62,670 nt of DNA, taken from assembly GCA_016286035.1 (NCBI GenBank), contig JAEERY010000062.1, forward strand, positions 1 to 62,670. The letters run 5' to 3'. Of this stretch, positions 16,179 through 22,834 are shown piece after piece. The translations under genes and the position numbers were made by a program. The stretch comes from Lachnospiraceae bacterium (lineage in GTDB: Bacteria > Bacillota > Clostridia > Lachnospirales > Lachnospiraceae). Each line of letters starts with the position of its first letter. Position 1 is the stretch's first letter. A model generated the notes under the pieces. The model was not told where the DNA came from. It saw only the letters and a list, made by a program, of their open reading frames with translations, and did no database searches.

Positions 16179-16198
16179 GCTGATTTCACCGACATTTT
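16161..16198 (-). promoter_or_regulatory. 10-bp-arm inverted repeat overlapping the HTH/HipA-like promoter
   Basis: AAAATGTCGG and CCGACATTTT are perfect arms separated by 18 nt, with an imperfect inner repeat (TGAAATCA/TTGATTCG). It covers the -35 and spacer, as an antitoxin operator would. The T-rich right arm means it could also end transcription from the EAL gene upstream; the two roles are not exclusive. Confidence 0.6.
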
Positions 16199-16241
16199 GT
16201 CGTTATTTCCTTTATGGATACTCTTTTTAAGGATCCTGTTT

Positions 16242-18404
16242 TCAGTTTTGGGCGTTCTGATCAGGTGCAAAGCCGAGCACTATGCGCTCCTTATAATCAT
16301 CCTTCGGCATGGGTCTTGCATAGTAATATCCCTGGATCATGTCACATCCCTGGCTGGCCAAGAATTCAACCTGTTCTTTCTGTTCAACACCTTCCGCAAC
16401 GGTGAGCATGTTTAAATTCTTTGCAAGTCTTATTGCCTCGGAAACGACGATCTGTCCTCTTCCGTCACCCTCATCGTTCCTGAAGAAGTCCGCATCGAGC
16501 TTTAATACGTCAAGCGGCATCTCCTTAAGGGAATTGAGTGATGAATAGCCTGCACCGAAGTCATCCATCGATACCTTAAAGCCGTATTCCTTAAGCTGCT
16601 TGATCGTTCTTATCATCGCATGCTTGTCATCAAAGAATGCACTCTCTGTGAGCTCTATCTCGATAAGCTCACGCGGTGAGCCCGCATTGTCCACGATATC
16701 CCTTATCTGTTCCGCAAGGTCGCTCTCTATGAAATGTGCCCTTGATACGTTTACCGAAACGGGAACGCATTCAAAGCCCTCATCTATCCATTTCTTCTGA
16801 TCGGCTGCCACATGGCTTAACATGTAGTGGTCTATCTGTGTGATGAATCCGCTCTTTTCAAAGATCGGTATGAACTTGCCCGGAGGTATCATCTCACCGG
16901 TCTCGGGTAATCTCCATCTGATAAGAGCCTCGGCTCCGCTCAGTTTACGGGTAGAGGGATTATACTTTGGCTGATAGTAGACTAAGAATTCCTCATTATC
17001 AACAGCTTTCTGCTGTCTTTCGGCAACCCAGTCGATCCACTTCTTCTCCTTTACCATCTCCTCATCAAACAAAGCGATGGCCGAATCATCGTTATCGGCA
17101 AGTGTGGATCTTGCGGTACATGCATTGTTGTATGCATTGTCTATGTTAAGATCCTTACGCTTAACAGCCTTTCCTCTCTCATCGAGGCACTCGCCTATCC
17201 TGTATATTCCGACATGGAAGGTGAACTTGTGATCAGAATCTATCTTTTCAAGGTCACTTACCATGTTTTTGACTCTCTCTTCAAGACGGTCCCTGTCCAC
17301 ATATTTTAACATTGCAACGAAGTTGGCCGATGCGTAGTGTGCGACCATCTCTTTCTTTTCCAGATGTTTCTCTATTACTTCATTGACCCTGCAGAGCATC
17401 TTCTCGCCGTCCTCGACAGAATGACATACGCAGAAGTTACGATAGTTTACAAACACGATATCGAGTACAGCATATTTATTGTAGGAGTTGGATCTCTTCT
17501 TTAATACTCTCTCAGAATTTGCTATGAACCACATCCAGTTCTTCTTGCCTGTGACCTCATCCATAAAGAAGATCTCATTCATCTTCTTTCTGTTTTTGTG
17601 GTTCTTTATCATGTTTGAGAAGATGACTATGATGACAACCAGGATCATGATGGCAAGAAAGATTCCCATTACAAGGAATGTTCCAGCATCTTTTAAGTTG
17701 ATGGTGATATAAGCCTTTCCTATCAAACGTGTTCCGTCACCAAGATCCACCGGCATCCAGAAAGGAAGCTCTATGTTCTTTCCCTCTGTGGATAACATCT
17801 TTATGAGACCGCTTCCCTGTTCATTTAAAAGAAGACTCACACCTTTATAATCAATCTCGATGTCGCCTTCACTGTCGGCATAAACGAGTCCGCTTTCCTT
17901 ATCACGATAGATCTGTGTCTCTATAGCCAGTTCCGATACGGCTTCTTCCACTCTTGCATGATACTCTTCAAAATCCTCATCGCTTCTTGCATCTTTTAAC
18001 TCTTTATCGAGCTGTTGCATCTCTGCGATAAACTCAGGATTGTTCTCAAAGTCAGTCCTGACTGTTATTTTGCCGCTGCCTTCAAGATCGCAGGTGTTCT
18101 TACCGTGCTCTTTTAGGACCTTGTCATTCTCATCAACGATGATATAGGAATTCTCCTCCTTATTAAGAAGCTTAAGGATATCCTCATTCTCACCGTAGCC
18201 TGAGAACTCATAGAGTTCAGCCATGTATTCGAGCTTGCTGTATTCATTGCCTACTTTTGAATCCAGCACATAGAAGAAAAATGTGCTCGTCATGCCTGCA
18301 AGACCCACAATGATCAGTGTGGTAACGATGATGAACGCAAACACCGATCCTGTTGTCCTGAACTTCTTTAGTTTTCTGAATTTCTGTTCTCTGATATTAG
18401 CCAT
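16242..18404 (-). CDS. Membrane c-di-GMP phosphodiesterase with degenerate GGDEF and intact EAL domain
   Basis: This 720-aa protein has an N-terminal membrane segment (about residues 20-48), an extracytoplasmic sensor region to about 225, a second membrane segment (about 238-262), a GGDEF-type domain and a C-terminal EAL domain. The GGDEF signature is replaced by SANFV, so cyclase activity is unlikely. The EAL domain keeps EALIRW, the Asn of VNVSR, the Glu of ELTES, the paired Asp of MDDFGAGYSS, the Lys of LKLDADFF, and Glu in AEGVE, so it should cleave c-di-GMP. It stands alone between the HTH/HipA-like operon and ribU. Confidence 0.9.
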   Translation of the reverse strand: MANIREQKFRKLKKFRTTGSVFAFIIVTTLIIVGLAGMTSTFFFYVLDSKVGNEYSKLEYMAELYEFSGYGENEDILKLLNKEENSYIIVDENDKVLKEHGKNTCDLEGSGKITVRTDFENNPEFIAEMQQLDKELKDARSDEDFEEYHARVEEAVSELAIETQIYRDKESGLVYADSEGDIEIDYKGVSLLLNEQGSGLIKMLSTEGKNIELPFWMPVDLGDGTRLIGKAYITINLKDAGTFLVMGIFLAIMILVVIIVIFSNMIKNHKNRKKMNEIFFMDEVTGKKNWMWFIANSERVLKKRSNSYNKYAVLDIVFVNYRNFCVCHSVEDGEKMLCRVNEVIEKHLEKKEMVAHYASANFVAMLKYVDRDRLEERVKNMVSDLEKIDSDHKFTFHVGIYRIGECLDERGKAVKRKDLNIDNAYNNACTARSTLADNDDSAIALFDEEMVKEKKWIDWVAERQQKAVDNEEFLVYYQPKYNPSTRKLSGAEALIRWRLPETGEMIPPGKFIPIFEKSGFITQIDHYMLSHVAADQKKWIDEGFECVPVSVNVSRAHFIESDLAEQIRDIVDNAGSPRELIEIELTESAFFDDKHAMIRTIKQLKEYGFKVSMDDFGAGYSSLNSLKEMPLDVLKLDADFFRNDEGDGRGQIVVSEAIRLAKNLNMLTVAEGVEQKEQVEFLASQGCDMIQGYYYARPMPKDDYKERIVLGFAPDQNAQN

Positions 18405-18439
18405 TTAAATTTCTCCCTCATAAAAAAACTTTATATCAG

Positions 18440-18462
18440 ACCTGTTTACATACAGGTTTTTT
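18440..18462 (+). terminator. Terminator-like hairpin upstream of the EAL gene
   Basis: ACCTGT-TTACAT-ACAGGT followed by six T on the plus strand has terminator form. No plus-strand gene precedes it. It may stop antisense transcripts, or on the minus strand act as a leader hairpin of the EAL gene. Otherwise 18405-18560 shows only AT-rich sequence. Confidence 0.4.
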
Positions 18463-18560
18463 ATCCTCACTTTATAATAATAACAGTAAAAACGACTTTG
18501 TTGATGATTTTTATGATTTTTTTACAGTTTTTATCTTTACTTTCTTTTTTAAGGTTCCTC

Positions 18561-18589
18561 TTGACACTTTAAAAGCATGGCTGTAAGAT
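18561..18589 (+). promoter_or_regulatory. Promoter of ribU
   Basis: TTGACA (18561-18566), a 17-nt spacer and TAAGAT (18584-18589) place the start of transcription about 10 nt before the FMN aptamer. Confidence 0.85.
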
Positions 18590-18606
18590 AACATCGTTGT
18601 AATTAA

Positions 18607-18712
18607 CTTTCAAGGCAGGGTGTGAGTCCCTACCGGCGGTAAAAGTCCGCAAGCCCAAAAGGTTGAACCGGTGTGATTCCGGTACCGACGGTATAGTCCG
18701 GATGAGAGAAAG
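18607..18712 (+). ncRNA. FMN riboswitch (RFN element)
   Basis: The conserved RFN blocks are all present and in order: GGCAGGGT-GAGTCCCTACCGGCGGTAAA, AGTCCGCAAGCCC, CCGGTGTGATTCCGGTACCGACGGT and AGTCCGGATGAGAGAA. The closing P1 pairing CTTTC (18607-18611) with GAAAG (18708-18712) runs into the ribosome site AAGGAG, so FMN binding should block translation initiation directly. No separate terminator lies between the aptamer and the gene, which agrees with translational control. Confidence 0.96.
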
Positions 18713-18720
18713 GAGCAAAA

Positions 18721-19452
18721 ATGAATAATCTCTTATCACAGATAGCAGAAAATGCTGTCTTCGTGCTGGTATTCGCCGGCGTAATTATCCTGATGTTTTT
18801 AATCGCATATGGAGTTGAGAAGCTTGTCAAGAAGAAGAACAATGACAATGAACGAGTTCTTTCCACAAGAAAGATCGTTGTCATAGGAATGTTCTCTGCA
18901 ATCTCAACGGTACTCATGCTGCTTGAGTTTCCCGTTCCTTTTGCACCTCCCGGGATATACAAACTGGATTTTTCCGAGCTTCCCGCATTGATAGGCGGTT
19001 TTGCCTTCGGTCCTGTTGCAGGTGTAATGATAGAGTTCATAAAGATCCTCTTAAAGACACTTATTAAGGGTTCTTCAACGGCATTTGTCGGTGAGCTTGC
19101 AAACTTCTTTGTAGGATGCAGCTTCATACTTCCCGCAAGTATCATCTATCTCATAAAGAAGAACAAGGTCAATGCGATCATCTCATGTGTTATAGGTACT
19201 ATCATCATCACTATAGTTGGAAGCTCATTTAACGCTTTCTACCTTCTTCCCACATTTGCAAAAATGTTCGGTATGGAAATCGATACGATAATCGCAATGG
19301 GTACTGCCGTAAACAGCCACGTTACAAGTCTTTCGGACTTTATTTTCCTGATCGTGGCACCGGTCAATATCCTTAAGGGTACGATGATATCCATAGTAAC
19401 GCTTTTTATCTACAAGCCTTTAAGCCCGATACTCAAGGGAACAAGAAAATAG
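18721..19452 (+). CDS. ribU: Riboflavin ECF transporter substrate-binding (S) component
   Basis: This 243-aa protein has six predicted membrane segments: one near the N-terminus (VFVLVFAGVIILMFLIAYGV), then RKIVVIGMFSAISTVLMLLE, and later hydrophobic blocks. The ECF S-component motif lies in the KLDFSELPALIGGFAFGPVAG segment, and VMIEFIKILLKTLIKGS is typical of RibU. It takes up riboflavin with a shared EcfA/A'/T module encoded elsewhere. Regulation by the FMN riboswitch immediately upstream confirms the substrate. The N-terminus is about 40 residues longer than in Bacillus RibU, with a charged linker (KKKNNDNER). Confidence 0.94.
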   Translation: MNNLLSQIAENAVFVLVFAGVIILMFLIAYGVEKLVKKKNNDNERVLSTRKIVVIGMFSAISTVLMLLEFPVPFAPPGIYKLDFSELPALIGGFAFGPVAGVMIEFIKILLKTLIKGSSTAFVGELANFFVGCSFILPASIIYLIKKNKVNAIISCVIGTIIITIVGSSFNAFYLLPTFAKMFGMEIDTIIAMGTAVNSHVTSLSDFIFLIVAPVNILKGTMISIVTLFIYKPLSPILKGTRK

Positions 19453-19462
19453 TTAAAAGATC

Positions 19463-19507
19463 AATATCCCTGCCCCGATTGTTTTAAGGGCAGGGATATT
19501 CGTTTTT
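19463..19507 (+). terminator. Terminator of ribU
   Basis: A perfect 13-bp stem AATATCCCTGCCC/GGGCAGGGATATT with a 12-nt loop is followed by TTTTT. Confidence 0.93.
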
Positions 19508-19651
19508 CTTTCAACGGTCAAATTTACGCAATGAGTGATTTGCTAAAGATTTTTTCTTTTTAAAATTGCCTAATCTCTGATTATGCACAATTTAACCAAA
19601 TCCAGAATTTTGATTATTTGCGCTTATCAACTTTTCGTTCACATACCTATC

Positions 19652-19677
19652 AAAAAAGCTGCACATCACTGCGCAGC
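19652..19677 (-). terminator. Terminator of the membrane-anchored protein gene
   Basis: On the minus strand GCTGC-N10-GCAGC is followed by six T, 23 nt after the stop at 19701. The short stem makes it moderate. The interval 19508-19650 shows no gene. Confidence 0.7.
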
Positions 19678-19700
19678 CTTTGATTCTTCCATATCCAATA

Positions 19701-20267
19701 TCAGTCATCTTCTTTTGAAAGCAAAAGACAGAAGTCTTCAAATTCAAGAAGCTTTTGTTCCGATTGGAATGTATATTCCTGATATTCTCCCTTATCACCT
19801 TTCCAGTACAGATAAAGCCACGGACCGGTGTCTCCCGATTCTGCAGACGTGTGTCTTTTTCGTACGGTACCGTCTTTGACAAGATCAAAGAATTCATTCC
19901 ACTGATCATCCGAAAGCTCAAATTCAGCTTTTGCTATCGTATCTTTATCTGTTGTAGGACCGTAGTCATTTGGTCTCTCTCTTTTCTCAAAGAAGAACAT
20001 ATGCTTACCGTCCTGTGAATAGAAACGGTATCTTAAATAACTTGCATTGTAGTTGATGTTTTCAACGGTATAATAAAATTCCGTTATATCATCGGCCTCT
20101 ATATCACTGCCGACAGTATATCTGCTCTTAAGTATGTTAACAGCCACCATTTCATCCTCCGCGCCTACATCTTCACTTCTGTTTGTGAACGACAATACAA
20201 GGATCGTCACTATGATAATCATAATTATTGCCAGTAATATAAATACTGCTTTCTTTATATCTTTCAT
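19701..20267 (-). CDS. Membrane-anchored protein of unknown function
   Basis: This 188-aa protein has one strong N-terminal membrane segment (about residues 7-26, AVFILLAIIMIIIVTILVLSF) and an extracytoplasmic domain rich in aromatic and charged residues (ITEFYYTVENI, LRYRFYSQDGKHMFFFEKRER, PWLYLYWKGDKGEYQEYTF). It has no lipobox and no recognised family. The gene is monocistronic and divergent from the sigma factor gene at 20393; whether they share control is open. Confidence 0.7.
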   Translation of the reverse strand: MKDIKKAVFILLAIIMIIIVTILVLSFTNRSEDVGAEDEMVAVNILKSRYTVGSDIEADDITEFYYTVENINYNASYLRYRFYSQDGKHMFFFEKRERPNDYGPTTDKDTIAKAEFELSDDQWNEFFDLVKDGTVRKRHTSAESGDTGPWLYLYWKGDKGEYQEYTFQSEQKLLEFEDFCLLLSKEDD

Positions 20268-20392
20268 TTAGCCTCTGAACTGATAATAGGGTTTATTGTC
20301 TCTTTTAATGATAACATACTTTAAGCCCCAAATGCGCCAAATCAAAGTTAACATTTATCCGCATCTGTTATACAATTATTTTAGGAATAAGT

Positions 20393-20953
20393 ATGCTTAT
20401 GAATGAGACCGATGAACAACTCTATGAGTCCTTCCTGCATAAAGGAAATGAAGAAGCTCTCCTTATGCTTATAAAGCGTCACAGGGGATCTCTTGTGCTG
20501 TTCATAAACGGCTTTGTTAACAACATGACCGTTGCTGAAGAACTTTCCCTTGATGCTTTTGCCGAGGTTGCAGCGGGGCCTACCTTCTTTTCCGATAAGA
20601 GTTCATTCAAGACCTGGCTCTTTTCCATAGGGAAGAATCTGGCGCTCATGCAACTTAGAAAGACGATCCATACGGAAGATATCGAAAATGTCTCTGTTGC
20701 AGGTGATCAGTCTCCCGAGCTTGATATCCTTAAAAGTGAAAAAAACAGGTTGCTTAATGAGGGTCTTTCAAAGCTGAACGAAGATTACAGACGTATCCTG
20801 ATACTGCTCTATTTTGAAGACATGACTCACGAACAGGTTTCAAAAGTCATGAAAAAAAGCAAAAAGCAGGTCTACAACCTGGTAGAGCGTGCAAAGAAGG
20901 CTCTTAAGGAAGAACTTATAAAGATGGGATTTGAAAATGATTTCATTGTTTGA
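20393..20953 (+). CDS. RNA polymerase sigma factor, ECF-like
   Basis: This 186-aa protein has the sigma-70 region 2 layout (residues about 8-75: LYESFLHKGNEEALLMLIKRH to SFKTWLFSIGKNLALMQLRK) and region 4 (about 115-175: LNEDYRRILILLYFEDMTHEQVSKVMKKSKKQVYNLVERAKKAL). Start ATG 20393 has AGGA 6 nt upstream. It overlaps the next gene, a 7-TM protein, and that overlaps a PrsW-like protease, so the three form one translational unit. By analogy with SigW of B. subtilis, released by PrsW cleavage of an anti-sigma factor, this sigma factor is probably held and released at the membrane. Confidence 0.9.
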   Translation: MLMNETDEQLYESFLHKGNEEALLMLIKRHRGSLVLFINGFVNNMTVAEELSLDAFAEVAAGPTFFSDKSSFKTWLFSIGKNLALMQLRKTIHTEDIENVSVAGDQSPELDILKSEKNRLLNEGLSKLNEDYRRILILLYFEDMTHEQVSKVMKKSKKQVYNLVERAKKALKEELIKMGFENDFIV

Positions 20954-21722
20954 ATACACACCCACAATTACATGTATCATAATCCTGATATTCATAATGA
21001 TCTGCCTGTATCATACAGGATTAAAGGCAGGACGCAGCGTAGAGCTTGTCTCATTTACATTTGCGACGGCAGCAATGCTGCTTTCTCTTCTTTACTGGCT
21101 GGCATTTGATATTCTCTATCCCGGACAGCGCATGCCCTTTGCAGCCAATGAGATCGCTGAATGGGCGATGTTTCTCTCCTTTGCTTCCACACTAAAACCG
21201 ATGCTCGGCGAGTTTTATGATAATGCCAGGTTTCAGGTCGCAGGCGCGGTCATCTTCATGATCTCAAATGTCATCCTGTGGATCGCATGGTCGGGTGAAT
21301 GGCTGCAGGATATCATAACAGGTCTTACCTTCGGATATTTTGTCATAACGCTTGTAAGGCTTATGAAAAACACGGATGTGCTCAAAAAAAGACTGTGGAT
21401 CATCCTGGGTATCATCTGTGTGCTGATAATCGCATCATGTGTTGCGACCTTTATCGTACCCGAGTCTCTTAAAAGTCTTCATGACAAGATCGCATATTTT
21501 CTTTTGTTTATCGCAGAGCTGTACTTTGTTTTAAGAACTCTTATATGCCTTTACAGGAAATCTGACCCTAAAGTCTGCATGAGTCTCTCGGCTGCCACTG
21601 CTGCATGGAGCATCATCTTCATGTATATGAGTTCGGGAGTTTACTATACCGTTGCATATATATTCCTTCAGGTTTCATTCCTCTTTATATTCTTATCATT
21701 AAGAAGGGTGGTAGAAAGATGA
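20937..21722 (+). CDS. Seven-helix membrane protein of the sigma/PrsW module (possible anti-sigma or sensor)
   Basis: This protein of about 261 aa has seven predicted membrane segments spread over its full length and short loops. I recognise no family and see no zinc-finger anti-sigma domain. The ATG at 20937 lies inside the end of the sigma gene (17-nt overlap); a TTG two codons earlier is also possible. The end (ATGA) is shared with the PrsW-like gene. Its position between a sigma factor and a PrsW-like protease is where an anti-sigma would be expected, but its topology is unlike RsiW. Confidence 0.75.
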   Translation: MISLFEYTPTITCIIILIFIMICLYHTGLKAGRSVELVSFTFATAAMLLSLLYWLAFDILYPGQRMPFAANEIAEWAMFLSFASTLKPMLGEFYDNARFQVAGAVIFMISNVILWIAWSGEWLQDIITGLTFGYFVITLVRLMKNTDVLKKRLWIILGIICVLIIASCVATFIVPESLKSLHDKIAYFLLFIAELYFVLRTLICLYRKSDPKVCMSLSAATAAWSIIFMYMSSGVYYTVAYIFLQVSFLFIFLSLRRVVER

Positions 21723-22357
21723 TCTATGCCGAAAACATACTCATATGCATAGCAATACCTCTGATAGTCTCCCTGCTTTTTGTTAAGGGTGAAGTAAGAA
21801 GATACCTTGCATCCTTCCTTCTTGGAATGGGTGTCTGTCTTCTTTCAGCATACATAAGCAGTTTTATCGGTGATTCCATAGGAATGACGTATGATGAGAC
21901 ATCTGTATTTTTATCTCCCGTCATAGAAGAGCTGATGAAGCTTCTTCCGCTTTCTTTCTTTGCGATACTCATAGTTCCAAAGGAGCGCAGCTTTACAATG
22001 CTCTCTGTCGCTGTCGGCGCAGGCTTTGCAACCTTTGAAAACTGCTGCTATATCCTAACCAGCGGTGCAGAAAACCTGGGATATATCCTTATCAGGGGTC
22101 TTGCCGTAGGTGTTATGCATATCGTGAGCATACTTGCTCTTTCCATGTGGTTTCTTATGGCAAAGAGACTTAAGGTGTTTAACTTTTCTTCAATATGCGT
22201 TGGCGTATCCATTGCAATGATCTTCCATGCTCTTTATAACCTTTTGGTATCAAGACCGGGTATCTCATCCATACTCGGATTTATCATGCCGCCCTTTACG
22301 GCATCATTACTCTTTATCATCTTTAAGAGAGTTTCCCCGAATTCTATAGAAGAATAA
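21719..22357 (+). CDS. PrsW-like intramembrane protease
   Basis: This 212-aa multi-helix membrane protein carries the PrsW signature residues: EELMK (E70, E71, K74), FATFENCCY (E107), His134 and the final HALYN (H170, N174). PrsW performs site-1 cleavage of the anti-sigma RsiW in B. subtilis and is placed in the glutamic or metal-type CPBP-related clan. The frame is open 38 codons upstream, but the ATG at 21719 forms a 4-nt overlap (ATGA) with the preceding gene. Genetic linkage to a sigma factor strengthens the reading. Confidence 0.86.
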   Translation: MIYAENILICIAIPLIVSLLFVKGEVRRYLASFLLGMGVCLLSAYISSFIGDSIGMTYDETSVFLSPVIEELMKLLPLSFFAILIVPKERSFTMLSVAVGAGFATFENCCYILTSGAENLGYILIRGLAVGVMHIVSILALSMWFLMAKRLKVFNFSSICVGVSIAMIFHALYNLLVSRPGISSILGFIMPPFTASLLFIIFKRVSPNSIEE

Positions 22358-22394
22358 AAATGCACAAAACCAGTTTCTTTAATTTGTGAAAAAT

Positions 22395-22420
22395 CCCGGT
22401 GAGTAAAACCGGGTTTTTTT
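22395..22420 (+). terminator. Terminator after the sigma/PrsW operon
   Basis: CCCGGT-N7-ACCGGG is followed by seven T. It separates the regulatory trio from the small membrane protein and surface protein genes downstream. Confidence 0.9.
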
Positions 22421-22474
22421 GCAACTAATAAGTGTAAGAGTTGATCTTTGCTCTATAAATTTAGGAGGAGTCAC

Positions 22475-22783
22475 ATGAATTATTCAGATGAAGACGCTCT
22501 AAAAGAGGTCTTAGAGCGTAAAAAAACAGTCACACGCAAACGTAATGCAAAAGCGAGTGCTTATCTTGCAGGTGTGAGTGCAATACTCTTTGCAGCACTT
22601 GTAAGCGTTATATCCCTCTTCCCTCAGGGTTCATCCGTATCGGGCAGCACTGCTTCGGTTTACGGATCATTCCTTCTTGGAAGGCAGGCAGGCGGATATG
22701 TGCTCGTATCTGTTATAGCATTCATACTCGGAGTCACCGTGACTCTTGTTTGTATCAGATACAAGAATACCAATGACAAATGA
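22475..22783 (+). CDS. Small two-helix membrane protein
   Basis: This 102-aa protein has a charged N-terminus (DEDALKEVLERKKTVTRKRNAK) and two membrane segments (about residues 31-52 and 73-95). The start at ATG 22475 has AGGAGG 6 nt upstream; the frame is open nine codons further. No family is recognised. It lies between the sigma/PrsW operon terminator and the surface protein gene (51 nt before it), and is probably transcribed with the latter. Confidence 0.72.
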   Translation: MNYSDEDALKEVLERKKTVTRKRNAKASAYLAGVSAILFAALVSVISLFPQGSSVSGSTASVYGSFLLGRQAGGYVLVSVIAFILGVTVTLVCIRYKNTNDK

Positions 22784-22834
22784 CTGATCATTAATAAACA
22801 GAACCGTGATCACTTATTATAAGGAGATGAAAAC

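Noticed and set aside
18630-19145. A 171-codon open frame on the minus strand across the FMN riboswitch and ribU
   Set aside because: It is antisense to a strongly supported RNA element and gene, its product resembles no family, and no ribosome site precedes it.
22395-22474. A specific ECF-type promoter for the small membrane protein and surface protein genes
   Set aside because: I compared this region with the sequence upstream of the sigma gene and found no convincing shared -35/-10 pair.
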